From an uncultured Ruminiclostridium sp. (GTDB lineage: Bacteria > Bacillota > Clostridia > Oscillospirales > Ruminococcaceae), in the NCBI GenBank assembly GCA_910588335.1, contig CAJUQV010000016.1:1-54020 (forward strand): 54,020 nt of DNA, in the 5' to 3' direction. The notes under the pieces are model-generated. The model was not told the origin of the DNA. It ran no database searches and was given only the letters and a program-made list of their open reading frames with translations. The translations under genes were made by a program, and so were the position numbers. Positions 25,251 to 34,489 of this stretch are shown here, piece by piece; the first letter of the stretch is position 1; each line of letters begins with the position of its first letter.

Positions 25251-27125
25251 ATGTCAACGCATAAAAAAATAGACTTAGTCTGTCTGGCGTCCGTTATAAT
25301 ATACGTACTGCTTGCCGCGCTTTTTATCGGCGGGGGGGCATTGGGCATGATAAGCTCCGCAAGCGAAGCGGGATACAAGGAACGGCTGTTTTCCCTTGCG
25401 AGGGTGCACACAATAGATATTGTTTCAGATAACTGGGACGAGTTTATTGCCTCCTGCCAAAGCGAGGAATACTCGGAATGTGCGGTGGTTATTGACGGAG
25501 AAGCTTACAAAAACGTGGGCATACGGGCAAAGGGAAACACTTCATTAACCACGGTTTCTTCCATGGGCAGCGAAAGATACAGCTTTAAAATAGAGTTCGA
25601 CAAGTATGATAAAAGCAAAAGCTATTACGGACTTGACAAACTTTGTCTTAATAATATCATTCAGGACAATACCTATATGAAGGACTATCTCACATACCGT
25701 ATGATGAACGAATCGGGAGTTAACGCTCCCCTTTGCAGCTACGTGTATATTACCGTAAACGGCGAGGACTGGGGACTTTACTTAGCCGTGGAGGGAGTGG
25801 AAGAAGCCTTTCTCGAACGCTGCTACGGAAAAGATTACGGCGAGCTTTATAAGCCGGACAGTATGAGCTTCGGCGGCGGAAGAGGAAACGGAATGAATTT
25901 CAGGATGAGCGAGTTTGGCATCTCGGAAGGCGATTCGGGAGATTTTCCTTTTCCCAACGGAGGAGATAAAAAATCCTTTGGCCAATCCGAAACAGCGCAA
26001 AAAAACTTTGATTTTCCGAAAAGCGGAGGAATGACGGAAAGACCCGAAGGAATGGGCAGCGACGACGTAAAATTAAAGTATATCGACGACGAATACGAGA
26101 GCTATTCCAATATTTTTGAAAACGCCAAAACAGACGTTACCGATTTGGACAAGGACAGGCTTATAGCTTCCCTTAAATCACTCGGCGAAAACAGCGATAT
26201 TGAAAACACGGTTGATATTGAGCAGGTTATACGATATTTCACGGTGCATAACTTTGTCTGCAACTGGGACAGCTATACGGGTTCAATGGTGCATAATTAT
26301 TATTTGTACGAAGAGGATGGGCGGCTTTCCATGATACCATGGGATTACAATCTTGCTTTCGGAACTTTTCAAGCGGGCAGCGCTTCGGAACAGGTGAATT
26401 ATCCTATTGATTCCCCCGTTATGGGCGATGTGAGCGACAGACCGATGGTAAGCTGGATCTTTTCCGACAGCAAATATACCGAGCTTTATCATAAATATAT
26501 GGCTGAATTCCTTGACAATACGGATATAGGTTCCATAATTGATGAAGCGGCAGCGCTGATAAGCGATTACGTGGAAAAGGATCCCACAAAATTCTGCACC
26601 TACGAGGAATTTGAACAAGGCGTAAGCGCTCTTAAGCTTTTTTGCCGTTTGCGGGAGGAAAGCGTGAAAGGGCAGCTAAACGGGAGCATACCTTCAACCT
26701 CCGAGGGACAGTCGGAGAACGGCTCATCGCTGATCAATGCTTCGGAGCTGAAGCTTTCGGAGATGGGGACAATGAATAACGGCGGCATGGGCGGCGGATT
26801 CGGCGGTACGTCAAATACAGGCAGCGAGGAAGGGAACGGCGGGTTCGGAGACTTTGGCGGCTTCGGTGAAAAGCCCGATATGGGCGGCGAATTTCCTAAA
26901 AATGGTATGTTTCCTCCCGACGGGGAAAGCAGAGAGCCTGACAATCGGAATGGCGCGTCCGATTCTGAAAAATCGGAAAACGGAACCGGAGAAAATAAAA
27001 CCCCGCCGGATTTCGGAAACATGGAAATTCCGATCGCGGAAAGCGGCGGTGATTCGATAATATTACTGGCCGTTTCCGCTGCGGTGCTTGGGGCCGGATT
27101 GCTTTTCGCGGGCAAGTTCAATTGA
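25251..27125 (+). CDS. CotH-kinase family protein, membrane anchored
   Basis: A 624-residue protein. ATG at 25251 follows AAAGGAG; an upstream TTG at 25206 is not needed. An N-terminal helix (about 6-36) anchors or exports it. The CotH domain (about 45-455) carries RAKGNTSL, NNIIQDNTYMKDYL, WGLYLAVEGVEEAFLER and the metal/ATP motif IPWDYNLAFGTF. CotH of Bacillus is an atypical spore-coat kinase. A Gly/Asn/Phe-rich and Ser/Glu-rich low-complexity segment (about 495-590) precedes a C-terminal transmembrane helix (IILLAVSAAVLGAGLLFAG). Third gene of the VTC operon; its stop lies two bases from that of the convergent peptidase gene. Confidence 0.9.
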   Translation: MSTHKKIDLVCLASVIIYVLLAALFIGGGALGMISSASEAGYKERLFSLARVHTIDIVSDNWDEFIASCQSEEYSECAVVIDGEAYKNVGIRAKGNTSLTTVSSMGSERYSFKIEFDKYDKSKSYYGLDKLCLNNIIQDNTYMKDYLTYRMMNESGVNAPLCSYVYITVNGEDWGLYLAVEGVEEAFLERCYGKDYGELYKPDSMSFGGGRGNGMNFRMSEFGISEGDSGDFPFPNGGDKKSFGQSETAQKNFDFPKSGGMTERPEGMGSDDVKLKYIDDEYESYSNIFENAKTDVTDLDKDRLIASLKSLGENSDIENTVDIEQVIRYFTVHNFVCNWDSYTGSMVHNYYLYEEDGRLSMIPWDYNLAFGTFQAGSASEQVNYPIDSPVMGDVSDRPMVSWIFSDSKYTELYHKYMAEFLDNTDIGSIIDEAAALISDYVEKDPTKFCTYEEFEQGVSALKLFCRLREESVKGQLNGSIPSTSEGQSENGSSLINASELKLSEMGTMNNGGMGGGFGGTSNTGSEEGNGGFGDFGGFGEKPDMGGEFPKNGMFPPDGESREPDNRNGASDSEKSENGTGENKTPPDFGNMEIPIAESGGDSIILLAVSAAVLGAGLLFAGKFN

Positions 27126-27127
27126 CG

Positions 27128-27859
27128 CTACTCCTTCAACAGCCTGTTAACCGCCTTATGTTCGGGCATAACAAGATCAAGCACCTCGTAAAATTTCGCC
27201 GAATGATCCTGTACAATAAAATGCGCAAGCTCGTGACAGGCAACCTGCTCAATACAAACAAACGGTTTTTCCACCAGTTTCACATTCAGCGTAATTTTTT
27301 CCTTATATGCCGCGCAGCTCCCCCACCTGCTTTTCATCATACGTATGGAAAGAGAAGGATAAGGAACCTTCAGCCCCGCTGCGCGGAAACGGTTGTATGC
27401 CAGCTCAAGCGCGTTTGGCAAAAGCTCCTTTGCCATCTCCCTTTGCCAATGCTCCAGAGATTCTTTAATAATCTCTTTGTCCTCTTTAAATTCTTCCGAT
27501 GGTACAAACAGAGTCAATACGCCGTTTTCCGCCAGTTCTCCGCCTTTTCTTTTCGACGCCTTTATTTCAATATCTGTTTTTTTACCCAGATAAAAGGTAT
27601 ATTCCGCTTTGAATTCGGTTTTTTGGGCAATTTTACCGATTGCTTCAAATACAAAGCCTGCGTTTTCGGCGACAAACTTGTCTGCGTAAGCAAAAGAGGT
27701 TCGCCATGGTACCGAAAGATAAACCGAACGGTCTCTCCTTACCCTCAGATTAAGTCTTTTTATCCTTTTTCTTTCAAGCTCGTAAATTATGCTGCCCAAA
27801 GGGGTTTCCACCGTTCTAATAAGCTTTTCCGCAATGTTTCCAACTTTTTTTTCGGTCAT
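27128..27859 (-). CDS. YgjP-like zinc metallopeptidase domain protein (DUF45)
   Basis: A 243-residue protein with the zinc motif CHELAHFIVQDHSAKF (HExxH plus a downstream His) near residue 205, the YgjP/SprT-like pattern. Family members start close to ...ETPLGSIIYELERKRIK, so I take the ATG at 27859. The frame runs on to 27955 only because it reads through a hairpin repeat. Physiological substrate is not known. Only two bases separate it from the convergent CotH gene, and no terminator stem lies between them. Confidence 0.85.
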   Translation of the reverse strand: MTEKKVGNIAEKLIRTVETPLGSIIYELERKRIKRLNLRVRRDRSVYLSVPWRTSFAYADKFVAENAGFVFEAIGKIAQKTEFKAEYTFYLGKKTDIEIKASKRKGGELAENGVLTLFVPSEEFKEDKEIIKESLEHWQREMAKELLPNALELAYNRFRAAGLKVPYPSLSIRMMKSRWGSCAAYKEKITLNVKLVEKPFVCIEQVACHELAHFIVQDHSAKFYEVLDLVMPEHKAVNRLLKE

Positions 27860-27880
27860 TTTATCATGTATCCTATGTTT

Positions 27881-27914
27881 TTTAAAGCGCAGCTTAAACA
27901 AGCTGCGCTTTAAA
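27881..27914. repeat. Perfect 15-bp inverted repeat hairpin
   Basis: TTTAAAGCGCAGCTT and AAGCTGCGCTTTAAA separated by AAAC. It lies directly upstream of the YgjP gene and against bipartite repeat E. The arm sequence AAGCTGCGCTTTAA recurs once at 39777-39790. Confidence 0.8.
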
Positions 27915-27919
27915 ATCTT

Positions 27920-28013
27920 ATACAAATTCCTTTTTAAACTATGGATAAAATCCATAGTTTAAAAAGGAATGCACCCAAAACACTAATCCAACAGTTTTAA
28001 AAGGGATTAGTAT
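27920..28013. repeat. Bipartite hairpin repeat, copy E
   Basis: ATAC, hairpin ATTCCTTTTTAAACTATGG...CCATAGTTTAAAAAGGAAT (18 of 18 paired), linker GCACCCAAAACACT, hairpin CTAATCC...GGATTAG, AGTAT. The terminal T at 28013 is the first base of the complement of the ComFB stop codon, so on the minus strand the gene ends TAATACTAATCC. Confidence 0.9.
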
Positions 28014-28282
28014 TAATCATCGTGACGAGGATGATTTGAAACAAATTCTATAGCGCTCACCACGGCAACCTCTATGTCCAGGCTGTTCTGTTTTTCCAGA
28101 GAGGAGCCTACCCTTGAAAAAAGTTCTCCTCTTGGAGTGCTCACATACTTTGAGGGCAGCCGGTTAAGCGCGATTGCCATCATATCGTCAACGCATTTTT
28201 CGCATTTACAGCAGTCGGTTTTTTCCAGACGCTCGTTAAGTTTATTCCTGACCATTTCCTCCATAACATTTACTATCGGCAT
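28013..28282 (-). CDS. ComFB-family protein
   Basis: An 89-residue protein matching late-competence ComFB: MPIVNVMEEMVRNKL at the N-terminus, a CCKCEKC cysteine cluster, DDMMAIALNRLPSKYV and VAVVSAIEFV. The ATG at 28282 has AAAGGA upstream; a 42-residue N-terminal extension in the same frame (to 28408) looks unrelated to the family. Cyanobacterial and Bacillus relatives have been linked to competence and nucleotide signalling; here no com genes adjoin. The stop codon coincides with the end of a hairpin repeat. Confidence 0.85.
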   Translation of the reverse strand: MPIVNVMEEMVRNKLNERLEKTDCCKCEKCVDDMMAIALNRLPSKYVSTPRGELFSRVGSSLEKQNSLDIEVAVVSAIEFVSNHPRHDD

Positions 28283-28570
28283 AAATTTCTTTTTCCTTTC
28301 TTTTTTACTAAAGCAACATTGCATGATTATCGGTTGAAGCCTTTGCCGCGGGTTTGCATAAATTCCATCAATCTGCGCATGTTCTTCTAAAAAGGCAACG
28401 GCTTTCATGTGTCGAATTTATACAATATAACCAAATTTCTGACCATTCGGGCAGACGGCAGTAATTTGTTTAACATTACTTAAAATCAAGCATATATTTT
28501 ATGTCTGACACTTCGTATATTACAAATATAACAGTAAAATAAATGTGTTCTCTTTTTTCTCTTGAATATA

Positions 28571-28600
28571 ATTATACTACATTTTATTGTGATTTGTCAA
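28571..28600 (-). promoter_or_regulatory. Strong minus-strand promoter, long leader to ComFB
   Basis: TTGACA (28595-28600), 18-bp spacer, TATAAT (28571-28576) on the minus strand. Transcription would start near 28564, giving a leader of about 280 bases to the ComFB ATG. Within it I see no obvious riboswitch; the in-frame extension up to 28408 lies in this leader. Confidence 0.55.
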
Positions 28601-28655
28601 TTATTCGGCAAAAAAGTATAGTAAAAATTTTGAAGTTGATTTTGTGCAATTTGCT

Positions 28656-29330
28656 TTATAAAATTATTTCAACTTCTTTGTTGGCGGTCATACTGTCTTT
28701 GGTAACCAGACAGTCAACCGCTTTTATAATAACCCCGCTTTCCGCAGCACGTTTCAGCGCTTTTCCGAATTCGGGATGAGTAATGTTATTGGGAGAGAAA
28801 GCGCTTACGCCTTTCATCTGAATTATAAAAAGGGCGCAGGCGCGGCAGCCCTCCTTCACGGCGGCGCAAAGCTCGTTTAAGTGTTTTACTCCGCGCAGTG
28901 TGGGGGCGTCGGGGAAATAAGCGCGTCCGTTTTGCTCAAGAGTTACTCCTTTAACCTCAATGAACCACTTTTCGCCGTTTGATTCGACAAAAAAATCTAT
29001 CCTCGACGTTCCGTATTTTACTTCCTGCTTTATGATGGCGTTTTCGCCGAAAATTTTTCTTATATACTCCGCCGCAGCCTTGTTGGGGGCGGCGCTGTCA
29101 ATATTTATAAGAATGTTTCCTTTTTCAACGGCAATAAGGTCAAATTCCGTTTTTCTGGCGGGATTATCCGAATGCTGAAGATATACCTTTGTTCCGCTTA
29201 TTAAAAGCTCTTTGCAGCGTCCTGTGTTTTTTACGTGACAGACTGTCTTTTTACCGTTTATTTCCACATTGGCAATAAATCGGTTGGGCCGGTCGATGAA
29301 AATTCCTTCTGTAATATCGGTGTATTTCAT
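28656..29330 (-). CDS. sfsA: Sugar fermentation stimulation protein SfsA (nuclease-like)
   Basis: A 224-residue protein with the SfsA signature: FIDRPNRFIANVEINGKK, CHVKNTGRCKEL near the N-terminus and the PD-(D/E)xK-like centre SRIDFFVESNGEKWFIEVKGVTL. The OB-fold N-terminal part and nuclease-like C-terminal part are both complete. ATG 29330 fits the family start; the frame continues 16 codons further up. Function in Clostridia is not established; the E. coli protein binds DNA and affects maltose genes. Confidence 0.92.
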   Translation of the reverse strand: MKYTDITEGIFIDRPNRFIANVEINGKKTVCHVKNTGRCKELLISGTKVYLQHSDNPARKTEFDLIAVEKGNILINIDSAAPNKAAAEYIRKIFGENAIIKQEVKYGTSRIDFFVESNGEKWFIEVKGVTLEQNGRAYFPDAPTLRGVKHLNELCAAVKEGCRACALFIIQMKGVSAFSPNNITHPEFGKALKRAAESGVIIKAVDCLVTKDSMTANKEVEIIL

Positions 29331-29568
29331 TTTATGTTCATGCCTTTCTTGATAGGGAATGTTTGTTGCCTTCGGCACAAGCGAGGCGCGGCTGAAAAAG
29401 CCGTTTTTCTTTTTTAACGGAATTATTATAGCATTTCAATATATCAATGTCAATAAAATCCGCCCGCCGCCTGTTTAAAGGCAGCGGGCGGAAAAGCGCA
29501 AAATCGGCGGTTATCGGCTTTGACGTTTTATTTTTTAAAATAGCGAAATTCTACTTTATTTCTTTCTC

Positions 29569-31047
29569 TTACTGTCCGATAGAAGCGTTTATTTCTTCCA
29601 CGCGGCTGTTGATTATACCCTCGTTGGCCGCTCTCAGCGTAGTAAAGGTGGCGGGATTGTTGTCAACGTCGAGGCAGTTAAGATAAGGTATTTCGGTAAG
29701 GCAGGTAACGGGATTGTAAACCGTATTGCCGTCAACTACATCCTGACCGATTCCCGACTTAAAATCAAATACGGGAGAAATAACTCCGCCGAACTGAAGC
29801 TCGTCGAGAAAATCGCAAAGCTCGTCGGAATAACCGATATAGTCTCTCTGAAGCTTTTCACGGCTTATCTTTGCGGTTTCCTCATCGTTCTGCGCAGCCA
29901 GCAGGCACTGCGTCCACGCGGTAAAGCCCGCTGTATTGGGCGCGCCGTCGCAGAGCATAAAGGAATCTATCTTCATGGTGCTGTAGTACTTGTCGCTTTG
30001 AGGATCTCTGGGATAGGGTACGCAGAACACTTCGTCTTCTTCCCATTTGTAGCGCTGGAAATACGACTGGTAGCTGTCCTTGAGAGCGGTGGAAAGCTCC
30101 GCAAAGAACAAGGTGTCTCCGGTTACCCAGTTCATAAGGTTTTGACTCCATCCGTTAAGCTCGTGGCGGGGATAGCGGTAATTCTGCTTGTAAAGGGTAT
30201 TCACAACGGTATCCATACATCTTTCTATGTTGGCGTCGTAAAGATTGGATTTAAGCTTTCCGTCATAAATTCCGATAATGGGGACGCCTGTGGTGGCTAC
30301 AAATTTTTCGGGCACCGACCAGCCGTCTATGCAGAATTTTCCGTTGTCGGGATCGCTGAATTTATCGCACATGTCAAGGAATGTGTCCCAAGTCCAGTTG
30401 TTGGCTTTATAAAGCTCATAGGGATCGCTGAGTCCGTTTTCGGCAATGGTGCTCTTTCTGTACCAAAGCACTTGATCAAGATTTATTACGGTAAGAGCGC
30501 AGTAATTTTCACCGCCCCATTCGAACATTTTCATGGCATCTCTTGTGGGATCCCAGAGAGGATTGCTCAGATCGATATACTTATCAATGGGTTGGAAGAG
30601 GTTTTTCCAGGCGGTGTAAGGATAATTTCCTATTTCAAACTGAAAGATATCGGGGGATTGACCGCTTACTACCATTTTGCCAAGCTGGTCATATCTTGCC
30701 GCATAGTCTACCTTGATATAATCGAAAATATTGTTGGCGTCATTTCCGTAGGAGGAGTCTCCCTCTTCGGGAATGCCGTAAACGCTCTTGAAAAGCTCGG
30801 AGGGCGCATCGGTTTCGTCAATCGCCCAATGGGAGAGCCAGCGGATCTTCTTCTCCACCTTAATGGAAGGATCCACCTTTGCGGCAAGATCCTTTACGTG
30901 GTCCTGGAGCGGGGTGTACTCTTCGTTGGTGGTAACGGGGGTGTCGTCCTGTCCTTCTGTGCCGCCCGCCTGTTCGCAGGCGGAGACGGAAAGGAAAATT
31001 GACGCGCAAATAACTGCGGAAACAAGGGTTTTTACTGTTTTTTTCAT
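29569..31047 (-). CDS. Extracellular solute-binding lipoprotein, family 1 (copy 1)
   Basis: A 492-residue ABC-type sugar-binding lipoprotein. The signal sequence ends in a lipobox, SVSAC, with the modified Cys at residue 24. The mature part shows family-1 features (GQSPDIFQFEIGNYPYTAWK, NWTWDTFLDMCDKFSDP). It is clearly paralogous to the next gene (long identical stretches such as IRWLSHWAIDET and YGNDANNIFDYIKVDYAARY). No permease or ATPase gene is adjacent, so it must serve a transporter encoded elsewhere or act as a receptor. Confidence 0.92.
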   Translation of the reverse strand: MKKTVKTLVSAVICASIFLSVSACEQAGGTEGQDDTPVTTNEEYTPLQDHVKDLAAKVDPSIKVEKKIRWLSHWAIDETDAPSELFKSVYGIPEEGDSSYGNDANNIFDYIKVDYAARYDQLGKMVVSGQSPDIFQFEIGNYPYTAWKNLFQPIDKYIDLSNPLWDPTRDAMKMFEWGGENYCALTVINLDQVLWYRKSTIAENGLSDPYELYKANNWTWDTFLDMCDKFSDPDNGKFCIDGWSVPEKFVATTGVPIIGIYDGKLKSNLYDANIERCMDTVVNTLYKQNYRYPRHELNGWSQNLMNWVTGDTLFFAELSTALKDSYQSYFQRYKWEEDEVFCVPYPRDPQSDKYYSTMKIDSFMLCDGAPNTAGFTAWTQCLLAAQNDEETAKISREKLQRDYIGYSDELCDFLDELQFGGVISPVFDFKSGIGQDVVDGNTVYNPVTCLTEIPYLNCLDVDNNPATFTTLRAANEGIINSRVEEINASIGQ

Positions 31048-31118
31048 ACTTTTTTTCCTTTCTTGTTTTTAATGTAATTAACTAATAACTGATTTTACCT
31101 AAAAACCTTTATTAAAAG

Positions 31119-31153
31119 CACAATACATCATTTCTGAGAAATGATGTATTGTG
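31119..31153. repeat. Perfect 17-bp inverted repeat between the two lipoprotein genes
   Basis: CACAATACATCATTTCT and AGAAATGATGTATTGTG with a one-base centre. On the minus strand it is followed by CTTTTAATA, so it may act as a partial terminator or mRNA-stabilising hairpin that sets different levels of the two paralogues. Confidence 0.75.
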
Positions 31154-31203
31154 AAATTATTAAGTTTTTATGTTTTATTAAAATTTTGGAGCGGAATCAT
31201 TTA

Positions 31204-32682
31204 TCAGCTGCCTATGGAAGCGTTAATCTCATTGACTCTGCTGTCGATTATGCCTTCGTTGGCAGCTCTGAGAGTGGTGAAAGTTGCGGGGTTTCCGTCA
31301 GCGTCCAGACAGTTGAGGTAAGGAATCTGCGTAAGGCAGTCAACAGGGTTCTGAACCGTATTGCCGTCCACTATATCCTGACCGATGCCGGCCTTGAAGT
31401 CGAATACGGGAGTGAGGACTCCGCCGAACTGAAGCTCGTCGAGCATATCAAGAATTGCGTCGCTGTAGCCGAGATAGTCGGTTTTGAGCTTGTCGCGTCC
31501 GATCTTTGCGGTTTCCTCATCATACTGAGTAGCCAGGACACATTGTGTCCACGCGGTAAAGCCGGCGGTATTGGGCGCGCCGTCGCAAAGCATAAAGGAG
31601 TCGATTTTGGCGGTATGATAATATTTATCGCTTTGAGGATCCTTGGGGAAAGGTACGCAGAATACCTCGTCTTCTTCCCATTTATAGCGCTTGAAATAAG
31701 GCTGGAATTCGTCCTTGATGGCATTGGAAAGTGTTGCGTAAAACAGCGTGTCGCCGGTTACCCAGTTCATAACGTTCTGGCTCCAGCCGTTAAGCTCATG
31801 GCGGGGATAACGGTAGTTTTCCTTGTACAGCGTGTCGATAACGGTATTCATGGCTCTTTCGATATCGGCGTTGTAAAGATTGGATTTAAGCTTTCCGTTT
31901 TCTATGCCGATAAAGGGAACGCCGGTGGTGCTTACGATTCTGTCGGGCACCTGCCAGCCGTCTATGCAGAATTTGTTGTTATCGGGATCGCTGAATTTGT
32001 CGCACATTTCGAGGAATGTGGTCCAATTCCAGTTATTCGCTTTGTAAAGCTCATAGGGATCGTTGAGACCGTTTTCGGCTATAACGCTCTTTCTGTACCA
32101 GATAAGCTGGTCAAGACCCACAACGGTAATGGCGCAGTAGTTTTCGCCGCCCCACTCGAACATTTTCATAACGTCTCTCGTGGGATCCCATGCGGGATCG
32201 CTGAAATCAATGTATTTGTCAATCGGCTGAAACAGGTTTTTCCACGCGGTGTAGGGGTAGTTTATAATCTCAAACTGGAATATATCCGGCGACTGGCCGC
32301 TTACCACCATTTTGCCAAGCTGGTCATATCTTGCGGCATAGTCCACCTTGATGTAATCAAAAATATTGTTGGCGTCGTTGCCGTATGAGGTGTCGCCTTC
32401 TTCGGGAATGCCGTAAACCGTTTTAAACAGCTCGGTCGAAGCCTGCGTTTCGTCAATAGCCCAGTGGGAAAGCCAGCGTATTTTCTTTTCCACCTTAATG
32501 CTTCCGTCCACCTTGTCGGTAAGGGTCTTTACATGATCCAGCAAAGGCTCGTACTGCGCGTTGGTGGTTACTTCGGGATCATTGTTCGCCGTTCCGTTGG
32601 ATTCTGTGCAGGCGGTGACCGACAGTATCATCGAAAGGCAGAGGGCTGAGGATACTACGGTTCTTAATGCTCTTTTCTTCAT
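31204..32682 (-). CDS. Extracellular solute-binding lipoprotein, family 1 (copy 2)
   Basis: A 492-residue paralogue of the preceding entry, with lipobox SVTAC. ATG 32682 is fixed by AGGAGG four bases upstream; the frame runs 16 codons further back. Most of the two proteins align without gaps. They differ mainly in the linker after the lipid Cys and in scattered surface positions. A perfect promoter lies upstream of this copy only, so copy 1 is probably read from the same transcript past the intergenic hairpin. Confidence 0.92.
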   Translation of the reverse strand: MKKRALRTVVSSALCLSMILSVTACTESNGTANNDPEVTTNAQYEPLLDHVKTLTDKVDGSIKVEKKIRWLSHWAIDETQASTELFKTVYGIPEEGDTSYGNDANNIFDYIKVDYAARYDQLGKMVVSGQSPDIFQFEIINYPYTAWKNLFQPIDKYIDFSDPAWDPTRDVMKMFEWGGENYCAITVVGLDQLIWYRKSVIAENGLNDPYELYKANNWNWTTFLEMCDKFSDPDNNKFCIDGWQVPDRIVSTTGVPFIGIENGKLKSNLYNADIERAMNTVIDTLYKENYRYPRHELNGWSQNVMNWVTGDTLFYATLSNAIKDEFQPYFKRYKWEEDEVFCVPFPKDPQSDKYYHTAKIDSFMLCDGAPNTAGFTAWTQCVLATQYDEETAKIGRDKLKTDYLGYSDAILDMLDELQFGGVLTPVFDFKAGIGQDIVDGNTVQNPVDCLTQIPYLNCLDADGNPATFTTLRAANEGIIDSRVNEINASIGS

Positions 32683-32787
32683 ACTTCCTCCTATAAAATA
32701 ATTCATAAAAAACCCGGTTGGGTAATTCATAGCATAACTAAGATATTAAACACAACAGAATAAGATATTAAATTATCGACTATAAAA

Positions 32788-32816
32788 ATTATATCTTTTA
32801 ATTTTATAAAAGTCAA
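32788..32816 (-). promoter_or_regulatory. Promoter of the tandem lipoprotein genes
   Basis: Minus strand TTGACT (32811-32816), 17-bp spacer, TATAAT (32788-32793), about 105 bases before the start of copy 2. The leader is AT-rich; no operator was recognised. Confidence 0.75.
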
Positions 32817-33032
32817 GGCGCTAAATTACAAATTAGGAAAAATAATTTAGGCAATTTTGCACAAATAAACTAAAAAAAATAAAATTTTTTTCCTTAAATT
32901 AAGTAAAAAAATCAAAAATAACGTTTAACAAATTTTTAATAGCATACAAAAGCCGAACACTACGCGGACGCGTCTGAAAAAGTCGAAAAAAGCAATCGTT
33001 AATATTTAAGGTCAAAAGAGCGGCCATATTAC

Positions 33033-33061
33033 TTTACAAACGGGGAAAAATATGCTATACT
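33033..33061 (+). promoter_or_regulatory. Promoter of the darA-holB-ricT operon
   Basis: TTTACA (33033-33038), 17-bp spacer, TATACT (33056-33061). The 350 bases before it (32683-33030) contain only the lipoprotein promoter and AT-rich sequence. Confidence 0.7.
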
Positions 33062-33174
33062 ATACTATAATGTAATCCGAGTTTCGGTAAGCGACGGCAA
33101 AATTGCATATGCTCTTACCAGAACTCGGCAAAAAGGCAATCCGATTAAAATAACTGTGATTGAAAGGTAAAAAT

Positions 33175-33498
33175 ATGAAGCTTATATACGCGATAATAAA
33201 TAACGACGATTCCCACTCGGTATCCTCCGCTTTGACGAAAGGGGGATTTTCCGCCACAAAGCTGGCTTCCACGGGCGGATTTCTTATGGCGGGCAATACA
33301 ACTTTTCTGGTCTGCTCCGAGGACGAAAAGGTGGATGAAATAATCGACATAATCCGCGACCACAGCCGCAGGAGAAAACAATTTGTTCCTTCGGGGGCGT
33401 CCTATGACGTGGGGAGCTACACGGGATTCCCGGTTGAGGTAAGCGTAGGCGGAGCGACAATTTTCGTTACGGATATCGAACGGTTTGAAAAGGTGTAA
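33175..33498 (+). CDS. darA: Cyclic-di-AMP receptor, PII-like DarA/PstA
   Basis: A 107-residue trimeric PII-like protein that binds c-di-AMP. The N-terminus MKLIYAIINNDDSHSVSSAL, the GGFSATKLASTGGFL segment and the C-terminal GATIFVTDIERFEKV are the family's conserved strands. AAAGG is 7 bases before the ATG at 33175; an upstream TTG at 33160 is unlikely. Gene order darA-holB-ricT is that of Bacillus yaaQ-(yaaR)-holB-yaaT, without yaaR. Confidence 0.95.
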   Translation: MKLIYAIINNDDSHSVSSALTKGGFSATKLASTGGFLMAGNTTFLVCSEDEKVDEIIDIIRDHSRRRKQFVPSGASYDVGSYTGFPVEVSVGGATIFVTDIERFEKV

Positions 33499-33507
33499 TC
33501 CGAAAGT

Positions 33508-34485
33508 ATGGAAATTTACGGCAACAAAGAGGCGGTAAACCGTCTTTCGGAATATCGCGCCAACGGACGTATGCCTCATTCGCTCCTTTTCTTCGGTGAT
33601 TCGGGTACGGGCAAACGTACCCTCGCTTTTTACACGGCGATGCTGTATCTTTGCGAAAAAGGCGGAGAAGCGCCCTGTATGAAGTGTCTGAACTGCGAAA
33701 GGACGGAAAAGCGAATACACCCCGACGTAATATATATCGACGGCGAGAAAACTTCGGTGGCACAGCTCAGGGAGATCCTTAAGGATTCTCACGGCGCGTC
33801 GGTGGAGGGCGGTATACGGGTATATATTCTGTCGGAATTTCAGATACTTAACAGGGAGTGTCAGAACGCCCTGCTTACTTACCTGGAGGAACCTTCGGAC
33901 AAGGTGAGGTTTATTCTGACCGCTTCAAATAAAAACGGCATATTGCCCACCATACTTTCCCGTACGGCTTTAATAACGACTTATCCGCTTTCCGCCGAGG
34001 AATGTGAGACTGCCCTGAAAAAAGCGGGAGTTTCGGAGGAAGAGGCGAAAAAATCCGCCCTTACATGTAAGGGCAATCTGGGGCAGGCTTTGAAAGCGCT
34101 GGAAAACAAGAACACGGGGCTGTATTTTGCCGCCGTAAGGGAATATGCCGAAGCGGTATTAAAAGGCGACGAATATGCCGCTCTGTACACGCTGTCGAAA
34201 TTGCCGCAAACAAAAGAGGATAAGCGGGAGCCGGTGAGGGTTCTTATAACGGAGACAGCCAAGCTGTTTCATGACGCCCTTGTTGCCGCCGAGGGAGGGA
34301 AAGCTTCCTGCGGCTGTGACGGCGGACTGTCGGAACGGCTGGCGAAAAAATATTCTCTTTCGCTTCTTAACGAGCTTTGCGAAATTACACGGCGTTTTTC
34401 CGATATAGCCGCAAACGTGTATTTTAATACAAAATCGGCGTCGGACGCTTTTACCGCCGGAATTTTTGAAAAAGTGAAAGGATAA
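33508..34485 (+). CDS. holB: DNA polymerase III delta-prime subunit
   Basis: A 325-residue clamp-loader subunit. P-loop-like FFGDSGTGKRTLAFYTA, zinc cysteines in EAPCMKCLNCERTEKRIHPD, sensor region RECQNALLTYLEEPS and ILPTILSRT are visible. It loads the beta clamp with DnaX and HolA. It starts 9 bases after darA and ends 4 bases before ricT, so the three genes are tightly coupled. Confidence 0.94.
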   Translation: MEIYGNKEAVNRLSEYRANGRMPHSLLFFGDSGTGKRTLAFYTAMLYLCEKGGEAPCMKCLNCERTEKRIHPDVIYIDGEKTSVAQLREILKDSHGASVEGGIRVYILSEFQILNRECQNALLTYLEEPSDKVRFILTASNKNGILPTILSRTALITTYPLSAEECETALKKAGVSEEEAKKSALTCKGNLGQALKALENKNTGLYFAAVREYAEAVLKGDEYAALYTLSKLPQTKEDKREPVRVLITETAKLFHDALVAAEGGKASCGCDGGLSERLAKKYSLSLLNELCEITRRFSDIAANVYFNTKSASDAFTAGIFEKVKG

Positions 34486-34489
34486 ATAA

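Noticed and set aside
27860..27955. N-terminal extension of the YgjP gene
   Set aside because: Translates a hairpin repeat (IHSLKRNLYKILKRSL) and does not match the family start.
30788..32388. Long plus-strand frames opposite the two lipoprotein genes (29998-31002, 31141-32388)
   Set aside because: Both are antisense shadows of the paralogous genes; their mutual similarity simply reflects the gene duplication.
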